Positions 22,202 through 31,918 of a stretch of DNA of 64,000 bases are shown piece after piece (the first letter of the stretch is position 1; each line of letters begins with the position of its first letter). Source of the DNA: Hirsutella rhossiliensis. Its lineage: Eukaryota > Ascomycota > Sordariomycetes > Hypocreales > Ophiocordycipitaceae. Made by a program: the position numbers and the translations under genes. The stretch is taken from positions 1,612,001-1,676,000 of the forward strand of contig NW_025408679.1 in the NCBI RefSeq assembly GCF_020360975.1, read 5' to 3'. Under the pieces are notes generated by a model. It was not told the DNA's origin and did not search any database. It saw only the letters and a program-made list of their open reading frames with translations.

Positions 22202-22905
22202 AAGGCCCCGCTAGTAGGGACGCCAACAGTCTCTATTAGCTATCTACGAAAACAGTCCGTATCGCCAGCCTGGATAGCTGGCGAGCCCTATGGAAGGCAG
22301 AAGAAGAAAATTGCCCTAGAGCTAAGGGCCTTGGGAAGCACTACCGACAGGCTAAGCAAAGCTCTTCGCTTCTCCTATAAGCCAGATAGGAGCCTCGCGG
22401 TGTTTTCAGCATTTAACCAGCTCCTACTAGGGATAGGCTTTCTGAAAGCTTACCTAGCTAGAGCTAGAAAGACAGACTTAGAAGGGTGTAGGTGTGGCTC
22501 GTCGAGACATACTGCCTCACACCTTATTCTTAGTTGTAAGAACTACACGAAGGAGAGAACCCAGCTAAGAAAGGCCCTAAGAGGGCAGCCTCTAACCCTT
22601 CCTATTCTCTTTACAACTACGGTAGGGAGAGAAGCTCTTTAACCTTCCTCGGGAAGACAAAGATAGGAACGGCGAACTGGTTTATGAAAGAGTAACCTAA
22701 GGACCTCTAGGTCCTTAGGGGTAAACAATAAAGCGTGGGAACAAAAGAACTGACCCTGTTAATTTTTCCTTACCTGTCTCTTTCTTACATACACTACTGG
22801 CTATTTAGCTAGTAAAGCTAGCTATCAACTTAGCTAGCTGCAGGGGGCTGGCTCCTGCCGCGTCATAGCTTAGACGGCCACACACGCGTAATGAATTAAA
22901 AAAAA
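22202..22905 (+). mobile_element. 5'-truncated Tad-like LINE tail (copy 2)
   Basis: The coding part (to 22642) ends with RQKKKIALELRALGS..DRLSKALR, LLGIGFLKAYLARARKTD and the CRCGSSRHTASHLILSC zinc-knuckle-like motif followed by NYTKER, as in the 3.4-kb copy. A frame break at the stop at 22640 precedes the KTKIGTANWF.KE terminus, which is present in another phase. The 3' UTR contains repeated AGCTAGCTA / TAGCTAGTAAAGCTAGC blocks able to pair, and ends in an A-run at 22898-22905. The same 3' UTR occurs inverted at 35238-35552. The 5' boundary is approximate. Endonuclease and reverse transcriptase are missing. Confidence 0.75.
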
Positions 22906-23133
22906 TCCGTGCTCAAAAAGGACTGATGAAGATGATTTCATTTGTAAATGGCTCACTTAGCGATGCCGCGAACAATTCCAGGGAGATGAGGTTAACGACT
23001 TGCAGCCGTTGTCGCCGCCACTGCCGTACAGTATGTGACTCATATAGACTTATAGAGCCGAATATAACTACCAAAATCTCATCCTGGCTCGGAGGAATAA
23101 AACTCGGGCTACTTATGTGGACACAATTAGCCG
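22906..23133. other. Short anonymous interval
   Basis: Non-coding as far as I can see; it ends at GCTGG, the left duplication of the next LTR. Confidence 0.4.
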
Positions 23134-23138
23134 GCTGG

Positions 23139-23403
23139 TGTCGAGAAGAAGGGTCTAAGACTCGGTCCTGAAGCCTGATAGCTAGCTGAAGGTGTAGGGC
23201 GAGACAGGATGAAACGGGGAGGACGTGGCACGCTGACGCGGAGAGATGGGTGCCTATGGATTAGTAAGTCCGCAAGGAAGAAGATGGAAGACGGAGGAAG
23301 AAGCAGGACAAGGGGATAAATAAAGGGCCTATGACAGAAAAGAAGAAGGAACACACATGCACCCCAAAATAATTATGCCCTTTGCCCTGCTTTCTTCGTG
23401 AGA
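23139..23403 (+). mobile_element. Solo LTR of a related, shorter Copia family
   Basis: A 265-bp LTR shares the TGTCGAGAAGAAGG start and a TTCTTCGTGAGA end with the subfamily A/B LTRs, but its body differs. A TATA-like GGGGATAAATAAAGGG sits near 23313. It is flanked by a perfect 5-bp duplication, GCTGG, at 23134-23138 and 23404-23408. Shared termini with divergent interiors suggest a distinct family mobilised by the same type of integrase. Confidence 0.85.
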
Positions 23404-23408
23404 GCTGG

Positions 23409-23838
23409 CAGATACAGTACTGTACTCGAAGTGAAATTTTTACACAAATAGCCTTATTCCACTCGGCCAACTCCGAAGAGGCCCCTTGCTTGTTCCACGA
23501 TCTCGCGGCTAACGATTTTGCAACCCCGGCTGAAATTGAAGATCGTCCCATCGTCACGTCGCATCCGCGTGTCTTCGACTTCATTTCTGTCCGCAGCTTT
23601 TATCCTCACAATAACACATGCAGCCGATGCCAGTGCCTTGCGGTAAGTGGCTAGTAATGAGTTGCTTCGAAGATAAATCCCATGGACAGGCTTGGGGCCA
23701 GATAGCATTGCGGCTGCGCTTTATGACCCAACCCCCCTAATGCGGCCCCCCCCCCCCCCTAGGTTCCGTATGCTTTTCACCGCGTCTAGAGGATATTAGC
23801 ATAATAGGAATCCGAACCATGACAGTTTCTGCTTACGT
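23409..23838. other. No gene recognised
   Basis: Short frames only. A run of about fourteen C residues lies near 23745-23758. The palindromic ACAGTACTGTA is at about 23414. Confidence 0.4.
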
Positions 23839-24204
23839 GTGATCTGTATGCACCACATGATGCCGATGCCGCGGAACCCTGCTAAAAGCCTCACAAGTGG
23901 AACCACCGACTCGGTCTTTTCAGCTCTACGCGAGAAGCATCCTCTTTACAATTCGACGATCTATGACGGAGGAGCAACTACCCATATCGTCAATGACAGG
24001 AGTCTGTTGACCGACATCCGCGAAGCTGAGGAAGCCGACTACGTTCTGATCGGAGAAGGTTCCTTGAAGGTCGAAGCGCGAGGCACCCGAAGGATGGAAA
24101 ATGTTCTGGATGGCGAAAACGGAAGAAACACACGCACCCTCGTTCTTCTCGACGTTGCACATGTGCCACGATTCCACACGAACATTGTCAGCGCGAAGAA
24201 GCGA
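23839..24204 (+). pseudogene. Ty1/Copia protease fragment
   Basis: The frame shows the Copia aspartic-protease signature YDGGATTHIVNDRSLLTDI and, downstream, VLLDVAHVPRFHTNIVSAKK, the segment between protease and the GAG-pre-integrase domain. It closely resembles the copy at 61570-61760. The sequence stops within AKK at about 24203 and is joined directly to Helitron sequence. Only about 120 codons survive. The canonical catalytic D-[ST]-G is DGG here, which is the form seen in some Copia lineages or a degenerated site. Confidence 0.75.
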
Positions 24205-24209
24205 TGAGC

Positions 24210-25331
24210 TCAGCCATATTCTTCCACCGGGAGACGACGCTGTTCTTCGAGCATTACGTAAATGCAGGGCGGGGAGTCGGTGTTCGGGCGCATCAGCCAC
24301 TACTACGGTGCCGTGGAGACCAACGAACGAGGCTCCTTCACGTCCACGGGCTGCTCTGGTTACATGGAAACGCGCACCTGAGCTCCATGCTTTCCGACGC
24401 CCACGGGGAGGAACAAGCCGCGTACCGTAAGCGAATCATCCGCTATGTCGATAGCGTCTTCTGCGAGGTAACGGCAGGGGCGTTGCTGTCATGGGCCGAG
24501 AAGACGCAGGCTGACGCGGAAAGCAGGACTTGGACCAGGAAGGCCTCTGCGCCGTGCAGGCGGAGCGTTCGGTGACGTCTGACGTCTCATCCCTGGTGGA
24601 CAGTGCCGAACAGTTCTCGGCCGCATTCAAGAAGCCAACTTCTGCGCCGGCGCGACGCAGATCCACACCCATAACCCGACATGCGTCGAGTACTCCTGGG
24701 CAACAAGGGGCGAAAGGGAGACCTCTGTCGCTTCAAGGCGCCTTGGAAGCTGGTCGAGAAAACAACGTTCTCACAGGACGGCGTGCTGCGGATCCGTAGG
24801 TCTCATCCCATGGTGAATCAGTGGAACGAGGCGATTGCCGTGGCTCCGCCACAACTATGACATCTCCTTCATAGCAACGCAGCGGAAGACCATGGCTCTC
24901 GTATATTACGTGACGAATTACGCGACCAAGGTAGAGGACCCGACATGGAAGCGCGTCGCTGCGGCAGCGGAATTGCTGCCCATCGTCTCGGCAGGTGGCC
25001 AGCCGGCCGCTGGGGAGGATGCCGAAATGGCGTCGTCGGCGACGACGGAACCGAAAAGAAGACGCGGCAGTTTCTGATGAGAGCGGTGAACCGGGTGTTC
25101 ACGGAGCGGGCTCTGTCGCAAGTCGAGGTCGTCGCCCATCTCTTGGTATACCCAAGCGAGTTCACGAGCGGCAGCATCTGGGCGTACCTGAACGTTGTCG
25201 GTGCTCTACTGGCACGTCTCCAGACGGTGGCGATACCTTCGGCAGGAGAGCGCCACCAACAGAGTGACGGCGAGCGGCCTCGAAGAGGAAGAAGTTCCGC
25301 CATGTCTGTGAACCGAAAACCGGTTTGGTAG
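24210..25331 (+). pseudogene. Helitron Rep/helicase-like protein, N-terminal half remnant
   Basis: In shifting plus-strand frames the region encodes the Helitron_like_N (Rep-type) domain: FGRISHYYGAVETNERG..HVHGLLWLHG (near 24280-24375), the HUH-type rolling-circle nuclease block with its His-x-His. Next comes LSDAHGEEQAAYRKRIIRYVDSVF, then QIHTHN.TC, LRIRRSHPMVNQWNE, YDISFIATQRKTMALVYYVTNYATK and, after another shift, RQFLMRAVNRVFTERALSQVEVVAHLL..PSEF, all recurrent blocks of fungal Helitron proteins. At least three single-base shifts are visible (one inside the HVH region near 24335). The PIF1-type helicase half is absent here, but a matching half lies at 30.5-31.4 kb on the other strand. 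Helitron ends (TC...CTRR) were not identified. Confidence 0.75.
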
Positions 25332-26095
25332 CGCTTGGGTATGCTGTTGGTTCCTGTTGCATTTTATGCAGGGTAATAAAGGCTGCAGGGAGGGATACGT
25401 TTTACTCTGGTTGGTTCGGGGTTTTTGCACCTATGCACTTCAGCTCCACAGCCGTTAGCTCAACGTATAGAATCTGAGGTCAGCCATATCCCCCGACAGG
25501 CATGGGTGGGTGTGAGTCACTTTTTGTTTTCGCCGCGGTGAGCTCGGATCGAGGGGTTGCTCTGAAAATTATGGGTGACCGACACAACGTTACGGCGCTT
25601 GGCGAGTTGAGTGCGGCGTGTTGCTCGAGTTGGGCTCAATCAGGTGCGTCATCCTCTTATTCCGGCGCTTGGAATAGAAACTCGCAGGGCGCCACCAAGC
25701 AATGATTGTAGTACTTAGCTATGTACGTGGCTGTGCGTGCAGATGCAAAGGTCCCCAGCGCTCAAGTCCTTTCCAGGGCAGATGTGGCAACCATCTCAAG
25801 AGAATGGCTTGCATTATCGGACGAACATGTAATGCAGGCTTGACACAGGCAGGACCAACAAATGACGCACACGGCCTTCGATTGTCAATTCGCCAGCGGA
25901 TGCACTTTTGCGCGCCCATTCCAGACACCTGTGGTCTCAACGCTAGATTGCACGCGAAACTCGGCTTCAACATGACCTTTTTGTACAGTATCGATTGTGC
26001 TGTCACCAACACATACTTATCCTTGTGCGGTCCGTGGTGCCATTTTCCTGTGAGGCTGCCGTGCGCCTACATCGACAGCTTGGCGAGACTCGTTC
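25332..26095. other. No gene recognised
   Basis: A plus-strand frame of 159 codons at 25702-26181 is Cys-rich and runs into a repeat cluster; it has no domain and is not supported as a gene. Confidence 0.4.
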
Positions 26096-26298
26096 GACAG
26101 AATCGATCGAACGGGCGCCAGCGGTTAGATTCGACCGCGAATGAAATACGCTGCGTTCGATTCCATGCGAATCTACCCTAGGCCCGCTCAATTCGCATCG
26201 AATTCAACGCCACGAAATTCGATTCGACATTCGTAAAGACTAGGGGGGTCGAATGAATCTATCGAATTCGATTCCCGTTCGTAAGATGCCCATCCCTG
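26096..26298 (-). repeat. ATTCGA-rich inverted-repeat cluster, possible hAT end
   Basis: About 200 bp densely packed with TTCGATTC / GAATCGAA / ATTCGA motifs in both orientations, including CGAACGGG near 26108 and its inverse CCCGTTCG near 26275. Read on the minus strand it begins CAGGGATGGGCATC, a hAT-like terminus, at 26298. I could not find the partner end or an 8-bp duplication, so it is most likely a broken element end. Confidence 0.5.
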
Positions 26299-26433
26299 GG
26301 TTGTAAAGGGTAGAGGGTCAAAGTCTTCGGCACTCTTCGCCAATGTATCAACTTGTCATCCCCTAAGTCACTATCTGTCGTCATTGGTATGAGAGGTCGA
26401 TTGCAAGCCAATTTGTCTATTTCCAGTCTAAAT
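26299..26433. other. 3' flank of the APH pseudogene
   Basis: Short non-coding interval; nothing else seen. Confidence 0.4.
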
Positions 26434-27847
26434 TCAAGACGTATATATTTGGTCGTACAAACTGGTCGTCATTTTCGTTCCGGCCACTATCGCATCGATC
26501 CACTCGTTAATGTGCGGTGCTAAGAACTCGCTATCGCAACTATTCGCCGCCAAGTCGAAGTCTTTTTGCAAACGGCTCGATTCAAAAACCCTGACCCACT
26601 GCGGTTGAAGGACTCGCATTCTTTCCACAAAATAGCAGCGCAAGAGCGTCAGCTCATGCTCCATCAAATGCTCCCAATACAAACTTCCAGGATCGCCATT
26701 GGCATCAAATCGATATCTGCTCCGGTCGGGCACCATAGTCCGATTTGGACCGATCAAGAAAGAAGGATAGGAGCATGCTTTCCACAGTGGAACCGCTGAC
26801 ACGCACTCCCAGTCCAAAACTCCAGTCAACGTACCGCTTTCGTCCACCAGAATATTATGCTGAGAAAGGTCGTCATGACAGAGCATTGAAGGCTCTCGGT
26901 GTGCGCTCTTTCGGGAAAGACATCGCCGAGGATGCTTTGGAGCCTTTGGATGATTTCCAGTGTCCTCTGCGCATCTTCGAGGTCATCTGCGTCTTGACTA
27001 TTGGCCAATGTCGATTTGCATTCATACTCGTTGAGAGACAAACGTGCTGCGATCCAGTCTTTGCTTGATCGAAATGGTCCTCGCGGAACGCTTTGTTGCA
27101 AGCGACTCCCCCAAAAAAACTGCATCGAGATAATCCTCCCCACTTCAGTAAACTTGGTCTTGCCATGAGACTTTTCTCTCGGATCTAGGAAGATATTGCC
27201 AATGCCGCGCAGTTGATTCTTAAACAAAACGGACGCATACAATGCGAAATGATGAACTATTTTCTGTTTCGCCTCCATGTCGATTGATCTCCAGGCCTTA
27301 GACAATGTTTTGCCTGGCATCTTCGTCATGAGAATCCACTCAAACCCAAGAGCATTATCTTGATTACTTTGATAAGCAAGGACCCTTGGTAGCGGAAGCG
27401 CGGTGTTGTCGTGAATCCATTCCATGGTGGCAACTTCACTGGCTGTCTTCCACTCAGGGTCAACCGGTAATGACACCCGCATAATGAGAGTTCCGCCATC
27501 TATGCAGACTGTGTAGATTTTGTTGAACGCTCCTTGGGCCAAGAATTTTACTTGAGACAGCGTGCCGTTGTGGTTGCCTCGATCACTCTCTTGATCGATT
27601 CGGGGTCGATTTCAGTGGTCCAGCGAGGCTCGAGTGAGAAAGTTGTCGGCACCCATTCGAACCCCTTTGACTGCTGCTTTGGTGATGCCATTGCTTTGAG
27701 AACCTGTAGCAACCGAAAGGCGGGGTGAGGCGTCCATGTTTTAAACGTGTCGCCTCCGTCCATGTCGCCCGAAAGTTTTTCCGTCGCCGCTAGGGGCGAA
27801 CAGAGCAAGTCGCATCCATCTCCGCGCAGGGCCCACCCGGTCGGCAT
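26434..27847 (-). pseudogene. APH-fold phosphotransferase (aminoglycoside phosphotransferase family), frameshifted
   Basis: A minus-strand gene starts at the ATG at 27847. The nucleotide-binding loop region reads FLAQGAFNKIYTV, followed by strands with GGTLIMRVSLPV and EVATMEWI. After a hinge (WILMTKMPGKTL) comes a helical C-lobe with the catalytic loop CHDDLSQHNILVD and the metal-binding DWE (GVLDWECVSAVPLW). This matches the fungal APH family, most of whose members have no known substrate and are not antibiotic-resistance enzymes. Two single-base shifts, near 27560 and near 26885, split it into three frames. Otherwise the motifs are well kept, so the lesion is young or a sequence error. Full length would be about 470 residues. 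Confidence 0.8.
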
Positions 27848-28417
27848 GGTTCAGGCCGTACCAGCTGCCTCCTGATTGGTCGGCCTTCCTACTTTCCATT
27901 GGCTGCTCGTGCCAATGCCTTCCTCCATACCTGGCCCTCCCGCGCCGGCCGCTAAGGCCTCTTTAACCCTTGTTGGTTTTTGATCCCCCTGCCAATGCAA
28001 TACCCTCGTTCCTCAAGGCTCCTTTGCGCAACCCACGATCGGGTTGCCTCCCTGTCGCCTAAAGCATGTGAGCCTGCACTTAATGAGCCATAGCGCCTAA
28101 TGATTAGATGGGATTGAAAGGAGCAAAGCCCGCTGCCCGTCCGACATCTATCTCCGATATCCATCTAAAGCATGCGACCCTGCATCTGTTAGGCAATAGC
28201 GCCTAATGATGGGATAAGATTTTATTAGAGCAAAGCAGGGGTTCTCTGCGCAGTGAAGATTTTGCCGAGAAAGTACTGGTGGGGTGTGGGGTTTGGGGGT
28301 GGATGAATTCGAATCCTTCACCAGTGCCAGCTATATCTTCTCGCTCCTCCCTTACATCGCCAACCCTCCTCGACACGAGATAAACGCCACGTTTCTCACG
28401 GAGAACCTCAGTCCAGC
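27848..28417. other. Intergenic region between divergent genes, with a repeated block
   Basis: The region separates the minus-strand APH pseudogene and the plus-strand orphan at 28418, and should hold both promoters. It contains a pair of about 70-bp direct repeats (listed separately) and a CT-rich stretch just upstream of the orphan. Confidence 0.5.
28061..28236 (+). repeat. Imperfect direct repeat pair, about 70 bp each
   Basis: Copies at 28061-28130 and 28166-28236 share TAAAGCATG.GA, ATAGCGCCTAATGAT and a terminal GAGCAAAGC, spaced 105 bp. They lie in the shared promoter region and may be a local duplication or two copies of a regulatory block. No palindromic core stands out. Confidence 0.7.
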
Positions 28418-28783
28418 ATGGGTAAAGCTAGCAAAGCCCTTAAGACATTTATTGAAGGCATCCCCGACAATAAACTACAAGATATCACAGACGGAGAACA
28501 CACGATATTCAAGGACACTGATTTCCGGCTAGATATGCAGGGTGTGAGTGCGCTTGCTAATCCCAAAAGGCTTCATTATTTTGCTGACAGAACTTTCCGC
28601 ATGAAGAAAACGAGCGGTGATCCCCAAAGCTATAACCTTCAGGTTCAGATCAATAACGAAACAACTATCTCAACACTGAAAAAGGAGAAAGGCAAAACTG
28701 TTTCAACGGCATTGGTCCCAATAGATGGAACGTGGAGCCCTCAAGAAATACGGAATAAGCTCATCTCTTCAATGAAGTTGTGA
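28418..28783 (+). CDS. Orphan small protein, 121 aa
   Basis: An intact frame with an excellent fungal start context (A at -3, G at +4; ccagcATGG) and a CT-rich leader just upstream. The protein is Lys-rich and soluble-looking: an N-terminal helix (KASKALKTFIEGIP), a mixed strand region (TIFKDTDFRLDMQG), a basic stretch (ADRTFRMKKTSGD), beta-like YNLQVQINNETTISTL, and a WSPQEIRNKLIS helix at the end. No signal peptide, membrane segment or known motif is seen and I do not recognise the family. There is no intron. It is one of very few undamaged host-like genes in the window. Confidence 0.6.
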   Translation: MGKASKALKTFIEGIPDNKLQDITDGEHTIFKDTDFRLDMQGVSALANPKRLHYFADRTFRMKKTSGDPQSYNLQVQINNETTISTLKKEKGKTVSTALVPIDGTWSPQEIRNKLISSMKL

Positions 28784-30189
28784 GGCAGCTATGTGGAATA
28801 CGGCGTTTCAGATTAGTGCAGCGCGCGCACGCCTCTAGACGCTGGCATTCGGGTTTGAGCGCTAGTATCGCTGTTTCTTAGGCCGGAAGGCCAAGCACAG
28901 TTCAGTCTATCAATATGATATTTCCATTGCATGCGAGTTATTTGTTCTGAATATCAAAATCCGCAAGTGGCCCCCGGGGCGCGAACGCCAGTGTTATCTA
29001 AGACGATGGCGTCCTCCTCGACCACCCTCGGTGCTTTTGCGATGCCTTTGGCGTGCTTTGGCCGGTGAGTGGAATTCGGCTCGCACGAGCTTGGCTGGCT
29101 GCGGTCGTGGTTGTGCCGCCGGTACGAACCTTGATGCGTGCTTTGTTTCTCACCATCATTCTAGGGTCCGTCGTAGAAACTCTAACTGTCGGCGTCTTCT
29201 TGAGCCTTGCCTTGCTTGGTCCTTCTGCTGAGCAGCAATAGATTTTCGTCTGGCGGGAAGATGCGTGCTCTGACAGCTAGCTTAGACCAGCTGGAATGCG
29301 GCTCTGTGACTGTAACGAATAACCGCAAGAGAATCACAAATTAGCATGCATCCTACGGTTCGTCTCGGCCCCTGTCACACACAGACCACATGCCATAACT
29401 GTCAATTGCGAACCACTTGTTGGAGCGCGCGTTCTACTTTTGGTGCAATAGCCCCCTTCCACATTAGCGTTGGTGCGCTATTTGCTGCCGTTAGATGTTG
29501 TCGGCAGTCCATGTAACTGTGGCCCCCTGGCTCCCACAGACACACGCTGGAATGGCCTGTTCTGACTTTGGTCTGCTTTCTGCTCTGCTGAGCTCTCCAC
29601 TTCATTGCTGATTAGTTTGGAGCTGGAGACTCTCACAGCGTGAGAGCGGATTTTGCCCGCGCTGCCGATGAAGTGTGGCGTGGCCCAAGGCTAGCAGCTG
29701 CTCTCACGAAGAAAGTCAGCAGAAAGGGCATATATTGTAGAAAATGGGTAGTTGTTGTGTATTTCTGTGTCCATGTTCCTTTCTTTCTGCCCTAAATCTA
29801 AGTCCCTATTTATATCTCTTTTTTGGGCTATAGTTTGGGCTAATAGTCCTCTTAATGGTCGGGACTATTCAGAGCGCTGAGCCTATAGTCCTAATAGGAC
29901 TATAGGCTCCTCTGACCCTGGCCTCCACGTTGTAGAGAGTTTCCAGGTGTTCAGATGTGCCCTGATCACCTCCACAAACGAAGCAGCGATCGGATTCCAA
30001 ACTGCAGATGGCGACGAGCTTACTGCCGACGACTACAGCTCTGATAGCAGCGGCAAGCCGAGCATGAAGTGTCAGCTGCTCCAGCGTACTACGCCCCATC
30101 CTGAGGGAAGGCAGCGACAATCACTCATTCATTACGCTTATGCTGGAAAGTGAAGGAGAGCAACTGGCAACCACAGACAATCGCAGCAG
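28784..30189. other. No gene supported
   Basis: Short frames only. A minus-strand frame at 29869-30120 contains CFVCGGDQGTSEHLETL, faintly like the zinc-knuckle end of a LINE, but it is too short to call. A perfect palindrome at 29879-29909 is listed separately. Confidence 0.4.
29879..29909. repeat. Perfect hairpin, 14-bp arms, 3-base loop
   Basis: GAGCCTATAGTCCT, AAT, AGGACTATAGGCTC. A nearby half-site (GGGCTAATAGTCCT) lies upstream. It could be a transposon end or an RNA hairpin; no function is evident. Confidence 0.8.
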
Positions 30190-30439
30190 GCTCAGCAACT
30201 TCAGCTTGATCTTCCCAATCAACCATTTGATCAATAGTTCAATCTCTCGAGGTCCCCGTGCCAGTGAGAGATATGCCGAACTCCTCAAGAGGTCCCTGTT
30301 CGATTAGGAGATCCTCCGGACCCTCAGTGGTCTAGGAAGAAGAAAGAACAGTCTGCAGAACCCCCTTCTTACCCGGTTTCAAGCTGTATTACCTAGGGAG
30401 ACCTAGGGGCCTTAACCCGTTCAGACCTTCTTCTCGACA
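30190..30439 (-). mobile_element. Truncated Copia LTR fragment, inverted
   Basis: The minus-strand sequence starting at 30439 (TGTCGAGAAGAAGG) matches the first half of the Copia LTRs, closer to subfamily B (GATCAATAG, TTCAATCTC), with many scattered substitutions. It ends at about 30190 without the second half. It is clearly older than the full solo LTRs. Confidence 0.8.
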
Positions 30440-30457
30440 CATAATTACCTGTTAATT

Positions 30458-31420
30458 TTATAGAGAAATGACCATCCGTATCAATAAATCCTGCCAATCA
30501 AGCATAACGCGGTGGGTCGTCGCCGTATCGCCGCACTTCGGGCGACGATCCTCACCTTTCCTCCACGCCTTTCGTCCGTCTCCCGCTAGATTTCGGCGCA
30601 ATCGCCCAGCCAGCGAAGCACTCCTGATGGTTCTGCCGCACAGCTCCTCTAACCTGCTTTGCGCGCCGCTCATCTCCTCGGGCACCCGGTTCCCCACCAG
30701 GTCTCTCTTCCGCACCTTGGAGACGAGCATGCTGGCGTCTAGCGTCCGGCACCGCGAGAGTTGCACGTACAGGCCATACGGGTCGCACTGCGCGGGCACC
30801 ACCCGCCCGTCGACGTTCGTCGCCCGTGCTCCCGTAGCTCGAGGGCCACGCGCTCGAACGTTCTGCCTTGCACCTTGTAGTCGGTACATGCGAAGGCCGC
30901 CGCGCACGGCAGGCCTTTCGGCTGACGTCGTTGCGCTGCCACGGCCGCTTCCGCTGGCGCTGGATCTTGACACTCATTGGCGTCAGCAGGATGGTGCCGG
31001 TGGCATTCCGACGAAGTAGTACTCCTTGGTCGTCTCCGACGCCACGGCCCAAAGTGCATCGTCGTGTCGGCCGAGACGCGGTGGCCCGGGTACGCCTTGT
31101 CGACGATGACCTCCAGCGCCGTGTAGCCGCCGCCGTTGGTCAGCTTTAGCCCCTGGTGGGTGTTTTGGGTCACGACGACCGGCATCCCCGGCACGAACAT
31201 GAAGACGGCCGGCACCGGGATCGCGCTGTCGTCGCCCTAGTTGAGCATCATGATGGCCTCTTCCTCCTTCGGCAGGCCCTCCTTCCACCTGTGCTCAGAG
31301 ATGAAGGTGCGCATCGTCGACCGATCCTGGACCCGGAACGCCAGGTTCGCCTCCATATTGAGGTTCCACCGGTTCCTGTTGAGCGGCGTCACCACGGTGA
31401 ACGCTTATTTAGACACGCGG
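30458..31420 (-). pseudogene. PIF1-type helicase C-terminal half (Helitron), degraded
   Basis: Read from 31420 downwards, the minus strand gives NMEANLAFRVQDRSTMRTF, then FVPGMPVVVTQNTHQGLKL, YTALEVIVDKAYPGHRVS, TILLTPMSVKIQRQRKRPW, CAAAFACTDYKVQGRTFERV, and QCDPYGLYVQLSRCRTLD..MLVSKVR. These are the C-terminal superfamily-1 helicase blocks (the TDYKVQGRT and YVQLSR motifs V/VI) of fungal PIF1-like helicases found in Helitrons. There is an in-frame TAG near 31240 at a position where the family usually has Gln (consistent with a C-to-T change), and at least two frame shifts. The Walker motifs and the Rep half are absent; a Rep half is present at 24.2-25.3 kb. Confidence 0.75.
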
Positions 31421-31918
31421 GGCGGATGTCGCCGCTGCTGGTAAACTGGCCGCGGACATCGCCCGCGGGAAGACGAACGAGAGTCGACACTGCATACGGT
31501 GCGTTCCGAGCTCAACCGACATCCTCCTCGAAAGAACAGCACCGGAGGATTAAGGAGCTCCATCAGGAAGAGTCGGCTGAGGCCGTCATCATAGTGGGGC
31601 AGGGCGCGACACCCGCCCTACGCCCACGAAAAATCGAGTCGCGTCACGAGACCTAGCAGCAAGATTCGGGAAGCCACACGACAGCTTGAAGATACGGCAG
31701 ATGGGACAAAGCAGAGCGCCAGGATTGCAACGCGTTTGGCGCCAGCTGAAGCCACGACCAATAACACGACCGAGCAGCAGAGGCTCAGTAGCAGCAGCAG
31801 CAATAGTGTCAACGAAGGCAGGGCTATGCTCCAGACGGCCTTGACCTGCTGAGCGGCGGCACCGCGGCCCCGGAAAACACCTGTCCCAGCATGTCGATGT
31901 GCCTCCCACCCCATTCCG
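31421..31918. other. No gene recognised
   Basis: GC-rich sequence with a CAG/GCAGCA run near 31785-31800 that creates Leu-rich minus-strand frames. Nothing is supportable. Confidence 0.4.

Noticed and set aside
22190..22910. Target duplication for the LINE tail at 22202
   Set aside because: Only a loose match (atcgtgct versus atccgtgct) was visible, requiring an indel, so it is not claimed.
29869..30120. LINE zinc-knuckle-like CFVCGGDQGTSEHL frame
   Set aside because: Too short and lacking the flanking LINE motifs or an A-tail.
30868..31656. Long plus-strand frames over the helicase fragment
   Set aside because: They are GC-rich antisense shadows of the minus-strand PIF1-type helicase.
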